Made by a program: the position numbers and the translations under genes
Shown: one piece after another, positions 42,170 to 53,079 of the stretch
Layout: every line of letters starts with the position of its first letter
Numbering within the stretch: position 1 is the stretch's first letter
DNA from: Armigeres subalbatus
Lineage: Eukaryota; Arthropoda; Insecta; Diptera; Culicidae
Length of the DNA: 64,000 nt
Reading direction: 5' to 3'
Assembly: GCF_024139115.2 (NCBI RefSeq)
Contig: NW_026942646.1
Coordinates: 124,001 to 188,000, forward strand
The notes under the pieces: model-generated
Told to the model about the DNA's origin: nothing
The model's input: only the letters and a program-made list of their open reading frames with translations
Databases searched by the model: none

Positions 42170-43701
42170 GTTAGTAATTTGAATATTAAACTTTTGTTCG
42201 ATGCTGTTCGATGCATTCGAATGTTGGTGGGAGAGGAGTGCGGGAGGTGTGGGGTTGGCCCGTGGAAGGTCCGGTGCCATATTGGCTGCCATCGTGGTAC
42301 TCTTCCAACTATGTCCTTAAACTGTCTTTCAATTTCAGGAGTTGAATGCCTGGAGTTGTTGAGTCGTTCACTTCGCATTCAAGTCAGTTACTTGTTTCCG
42401 ACCTAAAAGTGGAGTTGAGATGAAAGTTAATATGCAACTGAGAAACCTGGACAACGACATCAGTTAGCCTCTGCTTTACATGTTCACTGTTCAGTAGCAG
42501 TACTGTATAGAATACAGGCGGCCATCAAAGGGAAAAGCCCACAGCGCATTCAAACCCAGTCAATTGATAGTCGACCGGTGGCAAGAAGCGGTGAGTTCGT
42601 TACGCTATTCTGGTTCTTTTCCCATACCGTGTGTTCGTTTTTGCACATTCCAGTTTGCGCTTTTGCAGCTCGTTACATTTTGCCGCAGCTCACCAGCTGA
42701 TGTTTGTTTTGGTAACAATGTTTGTACTTTTCTAATTTTGCATGACTGGGATGAAACTGGCGCAATGCCTGGTTTACTGCACGCTAGGATTAGCTGTTAT
42801 TGATTCAGTAGAGAATCGATTTCAAACCGTTGATAGCGGTCCGTCACGTCTGAGTAATTAGCGCTTTCGCGACGCTTCTTGCGTGACTGTATCAGAGATG
42901 GGTAGGAGATTTTTCACAAGCTATTAAAATGTTCGTATTAAAACCGTAGGGAGAACATTTTTCTAATGGAACTCACATTTAGCTTCGTACAAAATGTTTT
43001 AACAATTAATATCCATTTATATTTCGAATTGTTTAAAGAGAAATATATTAGATTCGAAAGCCTTTTTCATAAATCAGCCTGTATTTTCTATTTCAAATCT
43101 CAATATGCGCTCTTTGATTAAAAACGGATGGGATCTGAAAATATACGACACTCAGCAAAGCAATTACTCTTCATGGTGGCAGATAATCAAAATAGAGCAA
43201 ACCATGCTGAGCGGAACGCTCGCTGACAGCTGAGACCTACATACTATTTCGCAAAAAAAAAATGAATAGCCAAGCCAACACTCAACCGTTCCCAACCAGT
43301 TTCCGTGTCATCATGCTACAAGCACCGCACTCAACTCACAAACATGCGGAATGTACATCTACAAATTGCATGCCAACATGCCGAGATAGGTATCCCCCGG
43401 TGAGATGAGACCACGATCTCTGGTGACATCGACGAGGAGAGAGCATGATACCACAGGGAAAGGAAACGATCCCGTTCTTCTGTTGACCGGTGGGTTTCTG
43501 ATGCGACATGGCAAACATTGGTGAAACTAGTTCACGTACAACATCGCTTCATTCCAGCATGGTGGAATTTCATCAAGGGGCTAAAGCTGAACATCTCCTC
43601 TTAGCAATGATAGTAAATGCAACGGAAAAGGTTAAATGTTTAATTCTTTCGAAAAAAAAATATTCAAAAAAAATTCCACTGTTAAACCCAACCCAACAAG
43701 A

Positions 43702-43858
43702 GTCCTTCCTCGGCCGTGCGACTATGAAGCCAGACCATGCTGAAGGTGACTGGGTTCGATTCTCTGTCCGGTCTAGGAAATTTCGGGTCGGATATTCTCT
43801 CGACTTCCCTAGACAATGAAAGTATCATCGTGTTAACCTCATGATGAACAAATTAAAA
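43702..43858 (+). mobile_element. Old Feilai-like SINE copy
   Basis: GGCCGTGCGACTATGAAGCC, GACTGGGTTCGATTC and AAGTATCATCGTGTTAACCT align with head and body but with many changes. The 3' third and the tail are missing. Confidence 0.75.
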
Positions 43859-43969
43859 AATCTCAATGTTTGTTTCTTATTTTCTATTATTTATAATGCA
43901 CGAGAGAGGCACCATCGCCATCAAGATGATCAAGCTGTTTTTAAATCCATTATTTGCATATACTGCAAT

Positions 43970-44227
43970 TAGGCCGATACAAATATTTAGTATTTATCTT
44001 GTCTCCCCCCCCCCCCCTCGGATTTTTTTTGCCAAAAAATAATATTTTGAGGGGGCAACAAAATAAAATTTGGATAATTTTGAGGATTTTCAAAACATTC
44101 TTTAACAAATCCGAGAAGCTTTTTAATTTTTTTTTTCATTTTAATATTTTTTTTATTATCCCCCCCCCCCTTGACCTTTCGGAGACCAGTAGGACAACAA
44201 GTTAAATAAATATTTGTAACGGCCTTA
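43970..44227. mobile_element. MITE with TAGGCCGATACAAATATTT ends and C-runs, copy A
   Basis: TAGGCCGATACAAATATTT is mirrored by AAATATTTGTAACGGCCTTA. Inside are two C-runs and GACCTTTCGGAGACCAGTAG. Copy B is at 50241. Confidence 0.75.
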
Positions 44228-44549
44228 ATACATAGATACCATGATCGAGACCTCGTGTGACCCAAAGCGTAATAAACAAATCCGAAAAACTCTCACCAAC
44301 CGGGTACCAATTATGCCAGCGGCGATCTGCGTCAATCGACTGCATACATTCAATGCAATCCTCCAATGCAATGCACATAAACAATCTTTCTCCGTGCGAC
44401 GTATGTAACCAACGAACAAACCAAACATTACAACAACTGAGCATCATCCACCGGATAAATAGGTCAATATTGTTTAGCAAAAGCTATGCGGTTCAGTTAT
44501 GATCGCAATTATCATCCTAATTTTTTTTCTCTTGCTTTATTTCTACCAG

Positions 44550-44644
44550 TTCGCGGAACACTTGCCAGACTGTGAACACGCCGAAGCATTTTACGAAGAT
44601 GATCGAGCCCATACTCGGAAGCATATGGTGTGAAATTCACGGAG
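44550..44644 (+). CDS. Unidentified host gene, candidate second coding exon
   Basis: A 95-base exon lies between a textbook acceptor (TTTTTTTTCTCTTGCTTTAT then TTCTACCAG) and a good donor (GAG|GTTAGT at 44645). In the phase set by the first exon it reads SSRNTCQTVNTPKHFTKMIE, then PILGSIWCEIHG, 32 codons without a stop, leaving one base for the next exon. NSS at the junction would be an N-glycosylation sequon if the protein is secreted, which is not known. No third exon was identified. It may lie far to the right, since Aedes introns are often tens of kilobases and the next 20 kb are TE-rich. The product is unknown. Confidence 0.45.
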
Positions 44645-45825
44645 GTTAGTACGCACTTTCTTTCTTTTAAACATACATGTTTATTTATTTATTTAATTTT
44701 TGGGGGCGCCTCTGGATAGTTACAGTGGAACCAAGATGTTCAAACTATTCCCCATAAAATTTGTAGATTGAAAATACCGAACTAACTTTTATTTGAACTT
44801 AATTAATCACTGATTCGGATATTTCAAGTTAATGAACTTTATTAGTCCATATTTTTGTGACACCAATCTAATAATTTAAAAAAGTATAAGGTATTGTATG
44901 GCAATAAACACAGCATTCGACAGCTGAACTGCAAACAGTAACTCTGAACACCTTCGTACATTCTGCTTGCTATCGTTCATTGTTTATCATCATCAATCAA
45001 ATCCAATGAATTCAATTAATTTCCCATGAAATCATCCCACTGTGCCTCCCAAAACCAACACATCACTGTTCATTTGTTGCACCTGAACATGATAATTGCC
45101 CAACGAAGAAGAACTCCTCTAAATCGCCCGAATTGAAGTCGGTACGAGAAAGGTGAAATTTCTGTTTTTTTTTTGTGGCGTCCAACAAGTTAGGTATTGG
45201 GGTATGGATTTAATTTTCATTTCGTTGATTCGGGAAAATTTCTCCACCGTGACCTCGCTATACGCATAACGATAATCGTTATAATTATGAAGGAAATCTG
45301 GCCCAGGTTGAGTTGATTGTAATGGAAAGTTTTCTCTTTCGGAACAATCTGATGTGTCGAGCAATAATGGGTTTTCGAGCGAGGTGGGGGAAGGTGGTAC
45401 CATCTTCTTCGCCATTTTCGGAAGTTTTCCCCATGTACGAAGCAATGGGTAATGATGATGATTTAATGCGTCAAGAGCGCATAAGAGTAAACACCATGAC
45501 CATCGTTTGGAGTCAGGTGTTAACGTTTATTGTTTTGGAGAACGAGTATGATGAGGTTCAAATTGATTAATCTTTACGAGTTTAGCACTGTGGTCAGGTG
45601 AGGTCAAATAATTTTAATAACTCAATTTTAATATAGCTTTAAACTCGAATGAATTTTGGAATATCTTACCTAATGGAGAGCGTTTACTTTCACTTTTGAT
45701 TACATCTTAGAATAAGCAATTGTTTATGGTATTATCCTTTACCTGGAATAGAGAAGAAAGCTCAAATTAGATAAAATGTTTTTGATAGATATACAGAAAG
45801 GTTGATAAGAAAATTATTTAGAGCT
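44645..45825. other. Unassigned; overlapping frames at 45119-45570
   Basis: A 108-codon minus frame (45119-45445) and an 85-codon plus frame (45313-45570) overlap. Both have mixed composition but no known motif. The plus frame could hold a further exon (MYEAMGNDDDLMRQERIRVN) ending at CAG|GTGTTA, but its acceptor is weak. The rest is AT-rich. Confidence 0.3.
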
Positions 45826-45982
45826 CTTAAGCGGAACGATTTCGCTTGTCATAATACGATTTTGATCTATCCCATTTAATTCCATCACTTGATTGTAATT
45901 TTACAGATACGTATTTCGAGTCGAATACAAGACACTGAAGACAATCTCTCTGTTGAGGTCGAATTACGTATCAGCAGAGGCG
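45826..45982. mobile_element. Collapsed copy of the 20656 palindrome family
   Basis: CCCATTTAATTCCATCACTT, ACAGATACGTATTTCGA and AAGACACTGAAGAC form one arm. It is followed only by a short piece of the second (GGTCGAATTACGTATC). Confidence 0.7.
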
Positions 45983-48469
45983 TAACTAGAGTCTCGCTCT
46001 AAGGGTGGGGGGGGCATGGTTTTAACCTGGTATGATGTATTTTTCTAAGTTGATGTAAGGCACTACGCGTATGCAATATAAATTGTTTGACTAAGTTTAT
46101 CGCTCATTCGTCCTGGAACTCACATTACACTATGTCGAACCTAACTGGGATTGAAAGCAAAATCATACATTGCCCATCACATGTTTTGTTATCAAAAATC
46201 ATCATGTTTTGTTATCCCATCATCATGTTTTGTTATCAAAAATTTGGGTCATACCACAATATTCCTATAATTGGTCGCAGTGTTGTTAATGGCTCTACAA
46301 AAAAACGAAGGAAAAAAAAACATTACGACATTTGCGAAAAATACCAATGATGCTAATGTCAACTTGTCTTCTTCATCTAACTAAATATAGATAAATGTGT
46401 AATTTTAGATTGAAGAATCCTTTTCGCATTGTCTATAAATGGAAATCGATATTAGTGTATTTTTGAAATTTTTCAAGCATTCCCATGATTACTTAGCTTA
46501 GATTAGCTTAGCATACTGAGTGTACAGAACTGGTGCAAATTGCACTTCGATCCAAGTGAATAGAGGTTGGAATTTACCAACTACTCTCGAAGGGCACGTT
46601 TCAGCAGCTCGCAAATGTTGATCAAAAAATGTTGAAAAAACAGAGTTAAAACAGACGAAAAATGACGGTTCGATACCTTCGTCACAAACCATGGCACACT
46701 CGATTCCACCTTCAAGCATTGTCATGATGCATAAAGTTTTTGAATTCAAATTGAAAATTTTTGAAACTCTTTAGATTTGGAATATTTTTTTTTTATTTTC
46801 TTTATTAAAGTGATTTTTTCGAAAATATAAGAAGTTCATCACTAGATTTGGAATAAACTCCATAAAATTCTGTCATAATAAATATAAATATTCTTGCATT
46901 TCCAATGTGTATGGGAATCCTGAGAATAACATTCGCAAATATTTTGAGATACTTAAATACCGATGAACAAAACATTGGAATCGAAAAACATTTTCCAAAA
47001 AAACATGGATTTTCTGTTGTTGCTCACGTTAGGAAGCGGCTGGAAATCCCGCTTCGAAGTGTTATAAAACAAAAATATCATGATTTTGAAAATTATGGTT
47101 TTCTGAATAGGTGACCTAACAAACATTTGAAGCTAATAGAGCGCTTAATCAGCCAAAACAAAGTCTTCTTCAGATAGAAAACTAGCATATTCAGATAAAA
47201 GAGATTTCTCTGCCAAAATCAAAGAGACTGTTAGACTCGAGAATCAACCAAATAGATCTGAAAAATTGCTGCAAGAGAAATGTTTTCTGATTCGAAGTGG
47301 TATCTAAATCTAAAATAGTTTTCAATATCCAAACAAATATAACATTCTAATTGAACACCAGGCAGGCACAAAAGAGTTCTCTGATGATCCTTATAAGGAT
47401 ATATGATATTAACTCTTAATTTATCTCGGTATGTATCTAGGAAAATCGCTAAAAAATTAAATGGAACACGATTTGTTGAAGATCAGGATTGTGAAGATTA
47501 TAAACATAAGATTCTTTGGTTTTATAATTCTGAAAAGGTGTTCGGGATTTTTGAGAAAATTTAGAGATCCCGAAACGATTAAATTATTAAATTAATTAAA
47601 GTATCATAGAATCCAGGGATTTAGAAGCTATTCCTAAGATATCTTGAAGATGCATGAGATTCTACGTGAAATTCACCGAAGTTCTGGTCACAGATTTAGG
47701 TCATAGTTATGATTACGCCTAGTGAGATTAGGGAAAGATTATGAATCCATTTCACTTGAAATAATTCAAACAGTTTTCAAAAGGGGTAAGTACTGTTCTA
47801 ATCAACCGCTTTATTTATATCTGTTCAGGTATAGGTTCTTCGACTGTAAGGTGGCAGAATTATATTAAGTAGCGAAAACAAAAAGCTTCTCAGAAATTTG
47901 AACAACTGTTTTGCGGCATACTTTGCGATTGACTCGAAGATTTTCTAAAGAATGATCGTTTTTCGAAATTTCATTGGCCGAATTTGTGCACAAAAGCTCA
48001 TTTTAACGTAGTTCTAAAATGCTTCAGTCTTTTTTTAAGCGAATTGAAGCTAGTCTAATAGAACATGAATGTTTATATCTTTAAGCAATTAAGTTTCTGG
48101 TACAATCAGTAGAACTTACTAATGTATACAAATAAGGTGAAATTTTAAGCGTAACTCGCTTTGAAAATCCAAAAAGACACATTTAAAGTAAATATCCGTG
48201 TTGGACCCTTAGAGAAAGTGCTTACGAATAACGACTTGTATCTGTCTAAGGGCTATTTTGAAACAAACGGAAATCGTACTATACCATGGTTGGAAGTCTT
48301 ATGGAAGTCATGTACACATTTTGGACACTCCCAATTTAATCGAATTTTCGAGTTCCGTTGGCCAAATGATTAAATGCATAGTCTTGCCTTTCCATAGTCA
48401 TTAATTTTTTTATTTTTTTATTTTGCTTATTTCATCTGACTGTATCGTCTACATGAAAACATAAAACTA
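45983..48469. other. 2.5 kb AT-rich, nothing assigned
   Basis: No inverted ends or repeat matches were found. A 70-codon frame at 48161-48373 lacks an ATG start and known motifs. The stretch could be intronic to the candidate gene or intergenic. Confidence 0.35.
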
Positions 48470-48935
48470 AAGGTCAGTTAATAAAATATCTGTAAAACGC
48501 GGATGAACTGATGTTGAAGTCGAATTGGTCCGACACCTCGTTGAAATGGCGGATCATAGCGACAAAGCAGCTATTGGCAGCATAATTAGTACTATGCCTA
48601 TCTTCGAAGAGCAAATCTCGAGGTCGAAGGGATCGTGAGGGTGCATACAATGGAATTTTTTCCAACAAATCTGGCACGTCGTACTCGGATAACAGAAGTT
48701 TGGCGAAGAAAACGGCTTGCGCCACATTTCTCCGCTTATCAAGAGCATCTAGCCCCAGCAGACTACAGCGATCAGCATACGTTGGTGGGAGATGGCGCAG
48801 GGCATATCGTACGAACTTGCGTTGCACAGCTTCGAACCGAGCAGTTCAAACAGCTTGATATGGATTCCAGACAGCAGAAGCAAATTCGAGTTGAGAGCGT
48901 ACCAATGAGCAGTATAAGGCTTTGTAGCATAAAGG
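48470..48935 (-). pseudogene. LINE fragment, reverse-transcriptase C-terminal region (lineage E)
   Basis: On the minus strand a first segment gives SLVRSQLEFASAVWNPYQAV. A 117-codon frame then continues with VQRKFVRYALRHLPP, YADRCSLLGLDALDKRRN and FNEVSDQFDFNISSSAF. LE..S.VW.P....I...E.VQRKF.RY followed by Y..RC.LL.L..L..RR is the standard C-terminal signature of insect non-LTR reverse transcriptases of the jockey-like groups. Upstream RT and endonuclease are absent, so the fragment is inactive. Confidence 0.8.
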
Positions 48936-49246
48936 ATCGCGGAATTCATTTTTTCATGCATCAATAAGCAGATTACTGCGTTTTTAATTCACAATTTCGA
49001 TATAAACCTATTCTCAGATTTTCAACTAACACATTAGCGAACCACGATTTGAAGAGTAGCGCACTGTAACGCTTTTCTTCTTGAACAAACTAATCCCTTT
49101 AAAATTTCATTCAAATATCGGTTTCTTTGACCAGGAAACTAGTCAAACAAATACAGAACAAATTTATTTTTAAAGCCAGTTACGCAATTATCAACGGCAT
49201 TAGTTTTAGTTTACATGTGGAGAAAATATTACATGTTATAAGACAT

Positions 49247-49281
49247 GTCATAAGTACAAACTCGCCTTATGACAAGTAAAT
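49247..49281. mobile_element. Scrap of the 20656 palindrome family
   Basis: AAACTCGCCTTATGACAAGT resembles the outer edge of the arms at 22085 and 33353. Confidence 0.35.
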
Positions 49282-49342
49282 ACGTTCCACTAAACTGCCG
49301 TTATACGCATAACTGTCCGCGGGCTGTTATGGCAGCCTATAA

Positions 49343-49850
49343 CCATGGAGCACCTAAACGACTTCGAATTGGCTGATGACGTTGCACTCCTCGCGCAACG
49401 GCGCTCTGATATGCAGAGTAGCTCAACGACCATGCCGAGCGCTCTTTTTCGGCAGGTTTAGTCATCAACGTCAACAAAACCAAATCGTTGGATGTAAACA
49501 CGGTGACTCCTTCCAGTTTCACAATAGCCGGCCAACCAGTGGAGAATGTTGAAAGCTTCCAATATCTTGGTAGCCAAATGGCGTCAGACGGCAGTACCAA
49601 GATCGACATAGGCGCACGGATCAAGAAAGCAAGGGCTGCCTTTGCGAGTTTAAGAAATATCTGGAAAAACAGACAGATAAGTGAACGCACCAAAATACGA
49701 ATTTTCAACTCTAACGTGAAATCTGTGCTGTTATACGCTAGTGAAACGTGGTGTTTATCAGTGGAGAACACTCAACGGCTGCAGGTGTTCATCAACAGAT
49801 GCCTGCGGTATAGATTTTGGGCCTGGAGGCATCACAAATGTGGTGGTGGC
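49343..49850 (+). pseudogene. LINE (family C) reverse-transcriptase fragment with ADD box
   Basis: Frame 1 gives MEHLNDFELADDVALLAQRR. After a frameshift near 49425, frame 2 gives SAGLVINVNKTKSLDVNTVT, then VENVESFQYLGSQMASDG, RNIWKNRQISERTKIRIFN and VKSVLLYASETW. ADDVALL corresponds to the YADD catalytic box of the polymerase and YLGS to the following thumb-side motif. The copy starts just before the box and stops inside the C-terminal region, fused to unrelated sequence after RCLRYRFWAWRHH. A near-identical inverted copy is at 56083-56722. Confidence 0.8.
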
Positions 49851-50240
49851 CTAAAAGCTTAACATAATTTTCGTATGAGAAAATTTCGCCCAAAAATTTT
49901 GGTCCAACTCAATTTGGTCACACCCTATTGGACTTCACATTTTGTAACAACAAGTTCGATGCTTTGCTTAACAAATCTAGACCAACATTTACATATCTGT
50001 AGAAAGATTCTGGCAGAAAGGTTTAATAAAGAGTTCTCAATGTTCCTTCACATAATATATGTTACATAGAAACAGATTTCATTGAAAAATATGTTTGACC
50101 ACTCATTTGTATGAGAATTCCCCATAGTGCTCTAGTCGAAAACGCTGATTCTATCTTTTTTTTATTCTTTTCAATTTGGTCAATCGGTTAATCATGGATG
50201 TAATCCTTCGGTTTTTTAACATTCACCAGAAAATCATTTT
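49851..50240. other. No feature recognised
   Basis: AT-rich spacer between the LINE fragment and the MITE. Confidence 0.3.
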
Positions 50241-50571
50241 TAGGCCGATACAAATATTTGAAAACAATTCTCGCTTAACTTTTCAAAAGGACCTAAGTAA
50301 CATTTTTTTCATGAATTAATTTGAGTAGTGCAATTAAAAGCTTTCATGTTTTTCTGTTAATTGCGCTATTCAAATTAATTCATGAAAAAAATGTTACTTA
50401 GGTCCTTTTGAAAAGTTAAGCGAGAATTGTCTCCCCCCCCTCGGTTTTTTCTGCCCAAAAAAATGAGGAGTTTTATTGATTTTTTCCATTTTATTATTTA
50501 TTTTTTATTGCCCCCCCCCCCCCTTTTTTGACCTTTCGGAGACCAGTAGGACAATAATTTAAAACGGCTTT
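50241..50571. mobile_element. MITE with C-runs, copy B, interrupted by a hairpin
   Basis: TAGGCCGATACAAATATTTG, two C-runs and GACCTTTCGGAGACCAGTAG align with copy A at 43970. The extra length is explained by the hairpin at 50264-50430. Confidence 0.75.
50264..50430. mobile_element. 167-bp hairpin nested in the MITE
   Basis: ACAATTCTCGCTTAACTTTT, then CAAAAGGACCTAAGTAAC, and its exact reverse complement form arms of about 72 bp around a loop near AAAGCTTTCATGTTTTTCTG. Confidence 0.85.
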
Positions 50572-50619
50572 ATTTATTTTTTACAAGGGAGAATGCGTTC
50601 TTTACATCAAAGTGTCACT

Positions 50620-52180
50620 AACGCACAGTATCGAGTATCTCTCCTTTTCTGATGGATCGCTATCTTGGCGGTCTTTGCCACCGAGTTAAGGCCGTTCAAC
50701 GTGGACTTACTCTTGCGAAAACCGAACTGATTGCTTGACATTCCGTCCTTACCCTGTTGTCAGCCTGTTGAAGATGATCCTCTCTAGCAACTTGCACGTC
50801 GTGTCTATAAGACAGATTGGTCTTTACGCCGTTGGGTCACCTGGAGGCTCATCCCCACACTGGGACAGAGCCGCCTCGCAGCTTAGTGTTCATTAAGCAC
50901 TTCCACAGTTATTAACTGCGAGGTTTCTAAGCCAGGTTACCATGTTTGCATTCGTATATCATGAGGCTAACACGATGATACTTTTATGCCCAGGGAAGTC
51001 GAGTCTTGGCCATCACTATCCTGTATGCGTCACCCCATGGATTCGTGTTGGCAACTTCCCATAGGTTGTTGAAACACGCTCTCTTGCTGCTCTTGATGGC
51101 CTTATTAAAGGCCAGTTTCAGAACTCGAAAGACTTCACGGCGGTCCGATCTTTCATCCTCGGTGCGGGCACGTTGCATCCTTCGTCTTGCATTGAGGCAA
51201 GTTTATCGAAGGGCCGTAATCTCGGCACTCCACCAGTATACCGGGTGTTCCGGCTTTTCTCGGCATGGTGGCGTCGCACGCGCGTGGTAGGACAGCTACC
51301 AAGGCATCCCCGTTTAGACCTTCAGTGTTGGCTTCCAGTTCCAGGGCCGCGGTGAAAACTTCGCTGTCGAAGTGATTGCCCAAGCAGCATACATGTTTAA
51401 ATTTCCTGCTATGACGACGAGCTTAAGACCCACTAGGTCGGACGATAGCCTATGGATCATCTGGTTGAACTGTTCTAATGGCCACCTTGGTGGGGCATAG
51501 CAGCTACAATAGAACACACCACTGATCTTGGCTATCGCGACAGTCTCAGCAGAGTGTACGCCCCGTCGTGCAAATAGCCGTCATCCAAGACCCGTTCGCC
51601 ACCCAATTGTCGTTATCGACAGGGACGTACTACGGATCGGACAGGAGGGCGACACCGGTCCTCGTATCAGGGACCGACTGCCGACTGCACAATGGTTAAG
51701 AATCAAGACTTCTTGGGCCAGCTTCCTGTAGTCCGTCCCACTAGCTTGCGCTCCGCGTTTCAGAACCAAGATCATCTCATCGGTCATGGTACGTCTGACG
51801 TCCTGACCCAGCGCCGAAAGCTTTTCGGCCGCCCGCATAAATTTAAGGCCTTCGGCGTACCTATCCTTGTCTGTTTTCAAAAACAAGGCCTAGCCTCTGT
51901 CCTTATCTTTCTTTGCCGGTCGAGATGCGTTGGACTTCCGCTTTTCCCAACTGATCAGCTGCCAGAGATTTTCGATCCCTTGTGCCGGTGGCACCGGTCG
52001 GCTGGTACGGCGCCTCTTGCCTTTTGGGAGAAGAAATCATCTTCTCTGGTCGACCCCCTTTGGGCTCTTCTGCACCCCGATCTGCTCCGTCCAGACGACG
52101 TTGACGTTACAATTAGAAATACTTGTTTGGATACACGCGGGGACAGACATAAGGATGTGAGGATTTATCTCTGTTGCATA
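50620..52180 (-). pseudogene. R1-like LINE fragment: gag-like ORF1, endonuclease, start of RT
   Basis: On the minus strand, in order: a gag-like segment LKFMRAAEKLSALGQDVRRT; an endonuclease segment FYCSCYAPPRWPLEQFNQMI with VVIAGNLNMYAAW; a linker ALVAVLPRACDATMPRK and NPWGDAYRIVMAKTRLPW; then, past a SINE fragment, RT-like scraps. This arrangement fits the R1 clade. The catalytic motif usually written GDFN reads GNLN here, so the endonuclease aspartate is lost. Stops and frameshifts are frequent. The RT catalytic box is not present. Confidence 0.75.
50850..51003 (-). mobile_element. Internal Feilai-like SINE fragment inside the R1-like LINE
   Basis: Only the middle of the SINE is present, from CATCCCCACACTGGGACAGA to CCCAGGGAAGTCGAG. 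It lacks both the tRNA-like head and the triplet tail. The LINE reading order continues on both sides. Confidence 0.85.
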
Positions 52181-52431
52181 TGAAGTCTTCAAATATCACT
52201 ATTTTCGACATTAATTTGCCGATATCAAGTCATGTTTGCAAATAACATCCCTGGAATCTTCCAGAAGGTGGTCTATTCTGATTATATATACATTTTTGTA
52301 GAACATTGTATTGACCTGAAACTGTTGGATTCGAAAATATACTTAAATACTGTGTTTTAGGGTAGGTCTATAAAAAAGTGCCCTTTTCAAAAACGTTGAT
52401 AGATGGATACTCGGTGTCTTCAGCAATAAAA
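52181..52431. other. Unassigned repeat-like spacer
   Basis: The string GATGGATACTCGGTGTCTTC recurs in mosquito sequence as I recall, but no partner exists in the window. Confidence 0.3.
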
Positions 52432-52693
52432 TCTATATAATAAAAATGAAATGGTCTGTGTTCGTATCCGCATAACTCGAAAACGACTGGATGGATTTTC
52501 TTCATTCCTTCAGCAAATATGTTCGTTATCGTTTCCGACGTGTTTATATGATATTTCCTCATGTGAAAATCATATGTAAAGTTGAGAGAATCGTGAAAAA
52601 CTGAAACAAAAATTTGTATGAGAATTCCACATAGGCAGTTCGCAACGCGCATTTTCGCCTACTATGCAGGACAACGTCTGCCGGGTCAACTAG
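52432..52693 (+). mobile_element. Non-autonomous Helitron, 262 bp
   Basis: It starts TCTATATAATAAAAATGAAA and ends TGCCGGGTCAACTAG. The preceding base is A and the following base T, the exact A|T insertion rule of Helitrons. CATAACTCGAAAACGACTGG and TTCATTCCTTCAGCAAATAT are shared family strings. It has no coding capacity. Confidence 0.75.
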
Positions 52694-52811
52694 TTCATAA
52701 TAAATAACACTACAACTTTGCCAAAGACACCATTCAAAAATCGTTTATTAAAGAAGTTACATTTTGCAGCGCCACCTGTGGCATAAATTGGAACGGTGAA
52801 AATTCTTAAGT

Positions 52812-53079
52812 TGGTTTGAGACCCCTCCCCATTTGGAAAGGGAGGCTCCCATACAAATGAAACAACAATTTCTTCATAACTCGAAGATTAATCAAGCAAA
52901 TGGAACCAAATTTGGCATGTGGAGGTCCAAGAAGAAATGTTTCTGTGTTTGTTCGAAACCCCTCCCCCTTATGGAAAGGGGGATTTCCATACAAAAGAAC
53001 CAGAAATTTCTGCATAACTCGAGAACTAATCAGAGAATAAATCAATTTTCGGCGAAACGAAGTACGTCGGGTCTGCTAG
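52812..53079 (+). mobile_element. Helitron 3' part with internally duplicated unit
   Basis: It ends ACGAAGTACGTCGGGTCTGC then TAG|T. Two related units of about 120 bp, each with a CCCCTCC run, CCATACAAA and CATAACTCGA, stand in tandem. The TC start is not evident. It is the same family as 6821-7062. Confidence 0.6.

Larger units (their letters stand above)
42170..44549 (+). other. Candidate intron holding a SINE and a MITE
   Basis: The 2.38-kb interval runs from GTTAGT to a pyrimidine tract ending TTTATTTCTACCAG. It contains a decayed Feilai-like SINE and a MITE with C-runs, both typical intron passengers. Open frames inside it (for example 43508-43819) overlap the repeats. Confidence 0.4.

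Noticed and set aside
45119..45570. 108-codon minus and 85-codon plus frames as genes
   Set aside because: Mutually overlapping, without motifs. The plus frame as a third exon of the 42-kb gene needs a weak acceptor.
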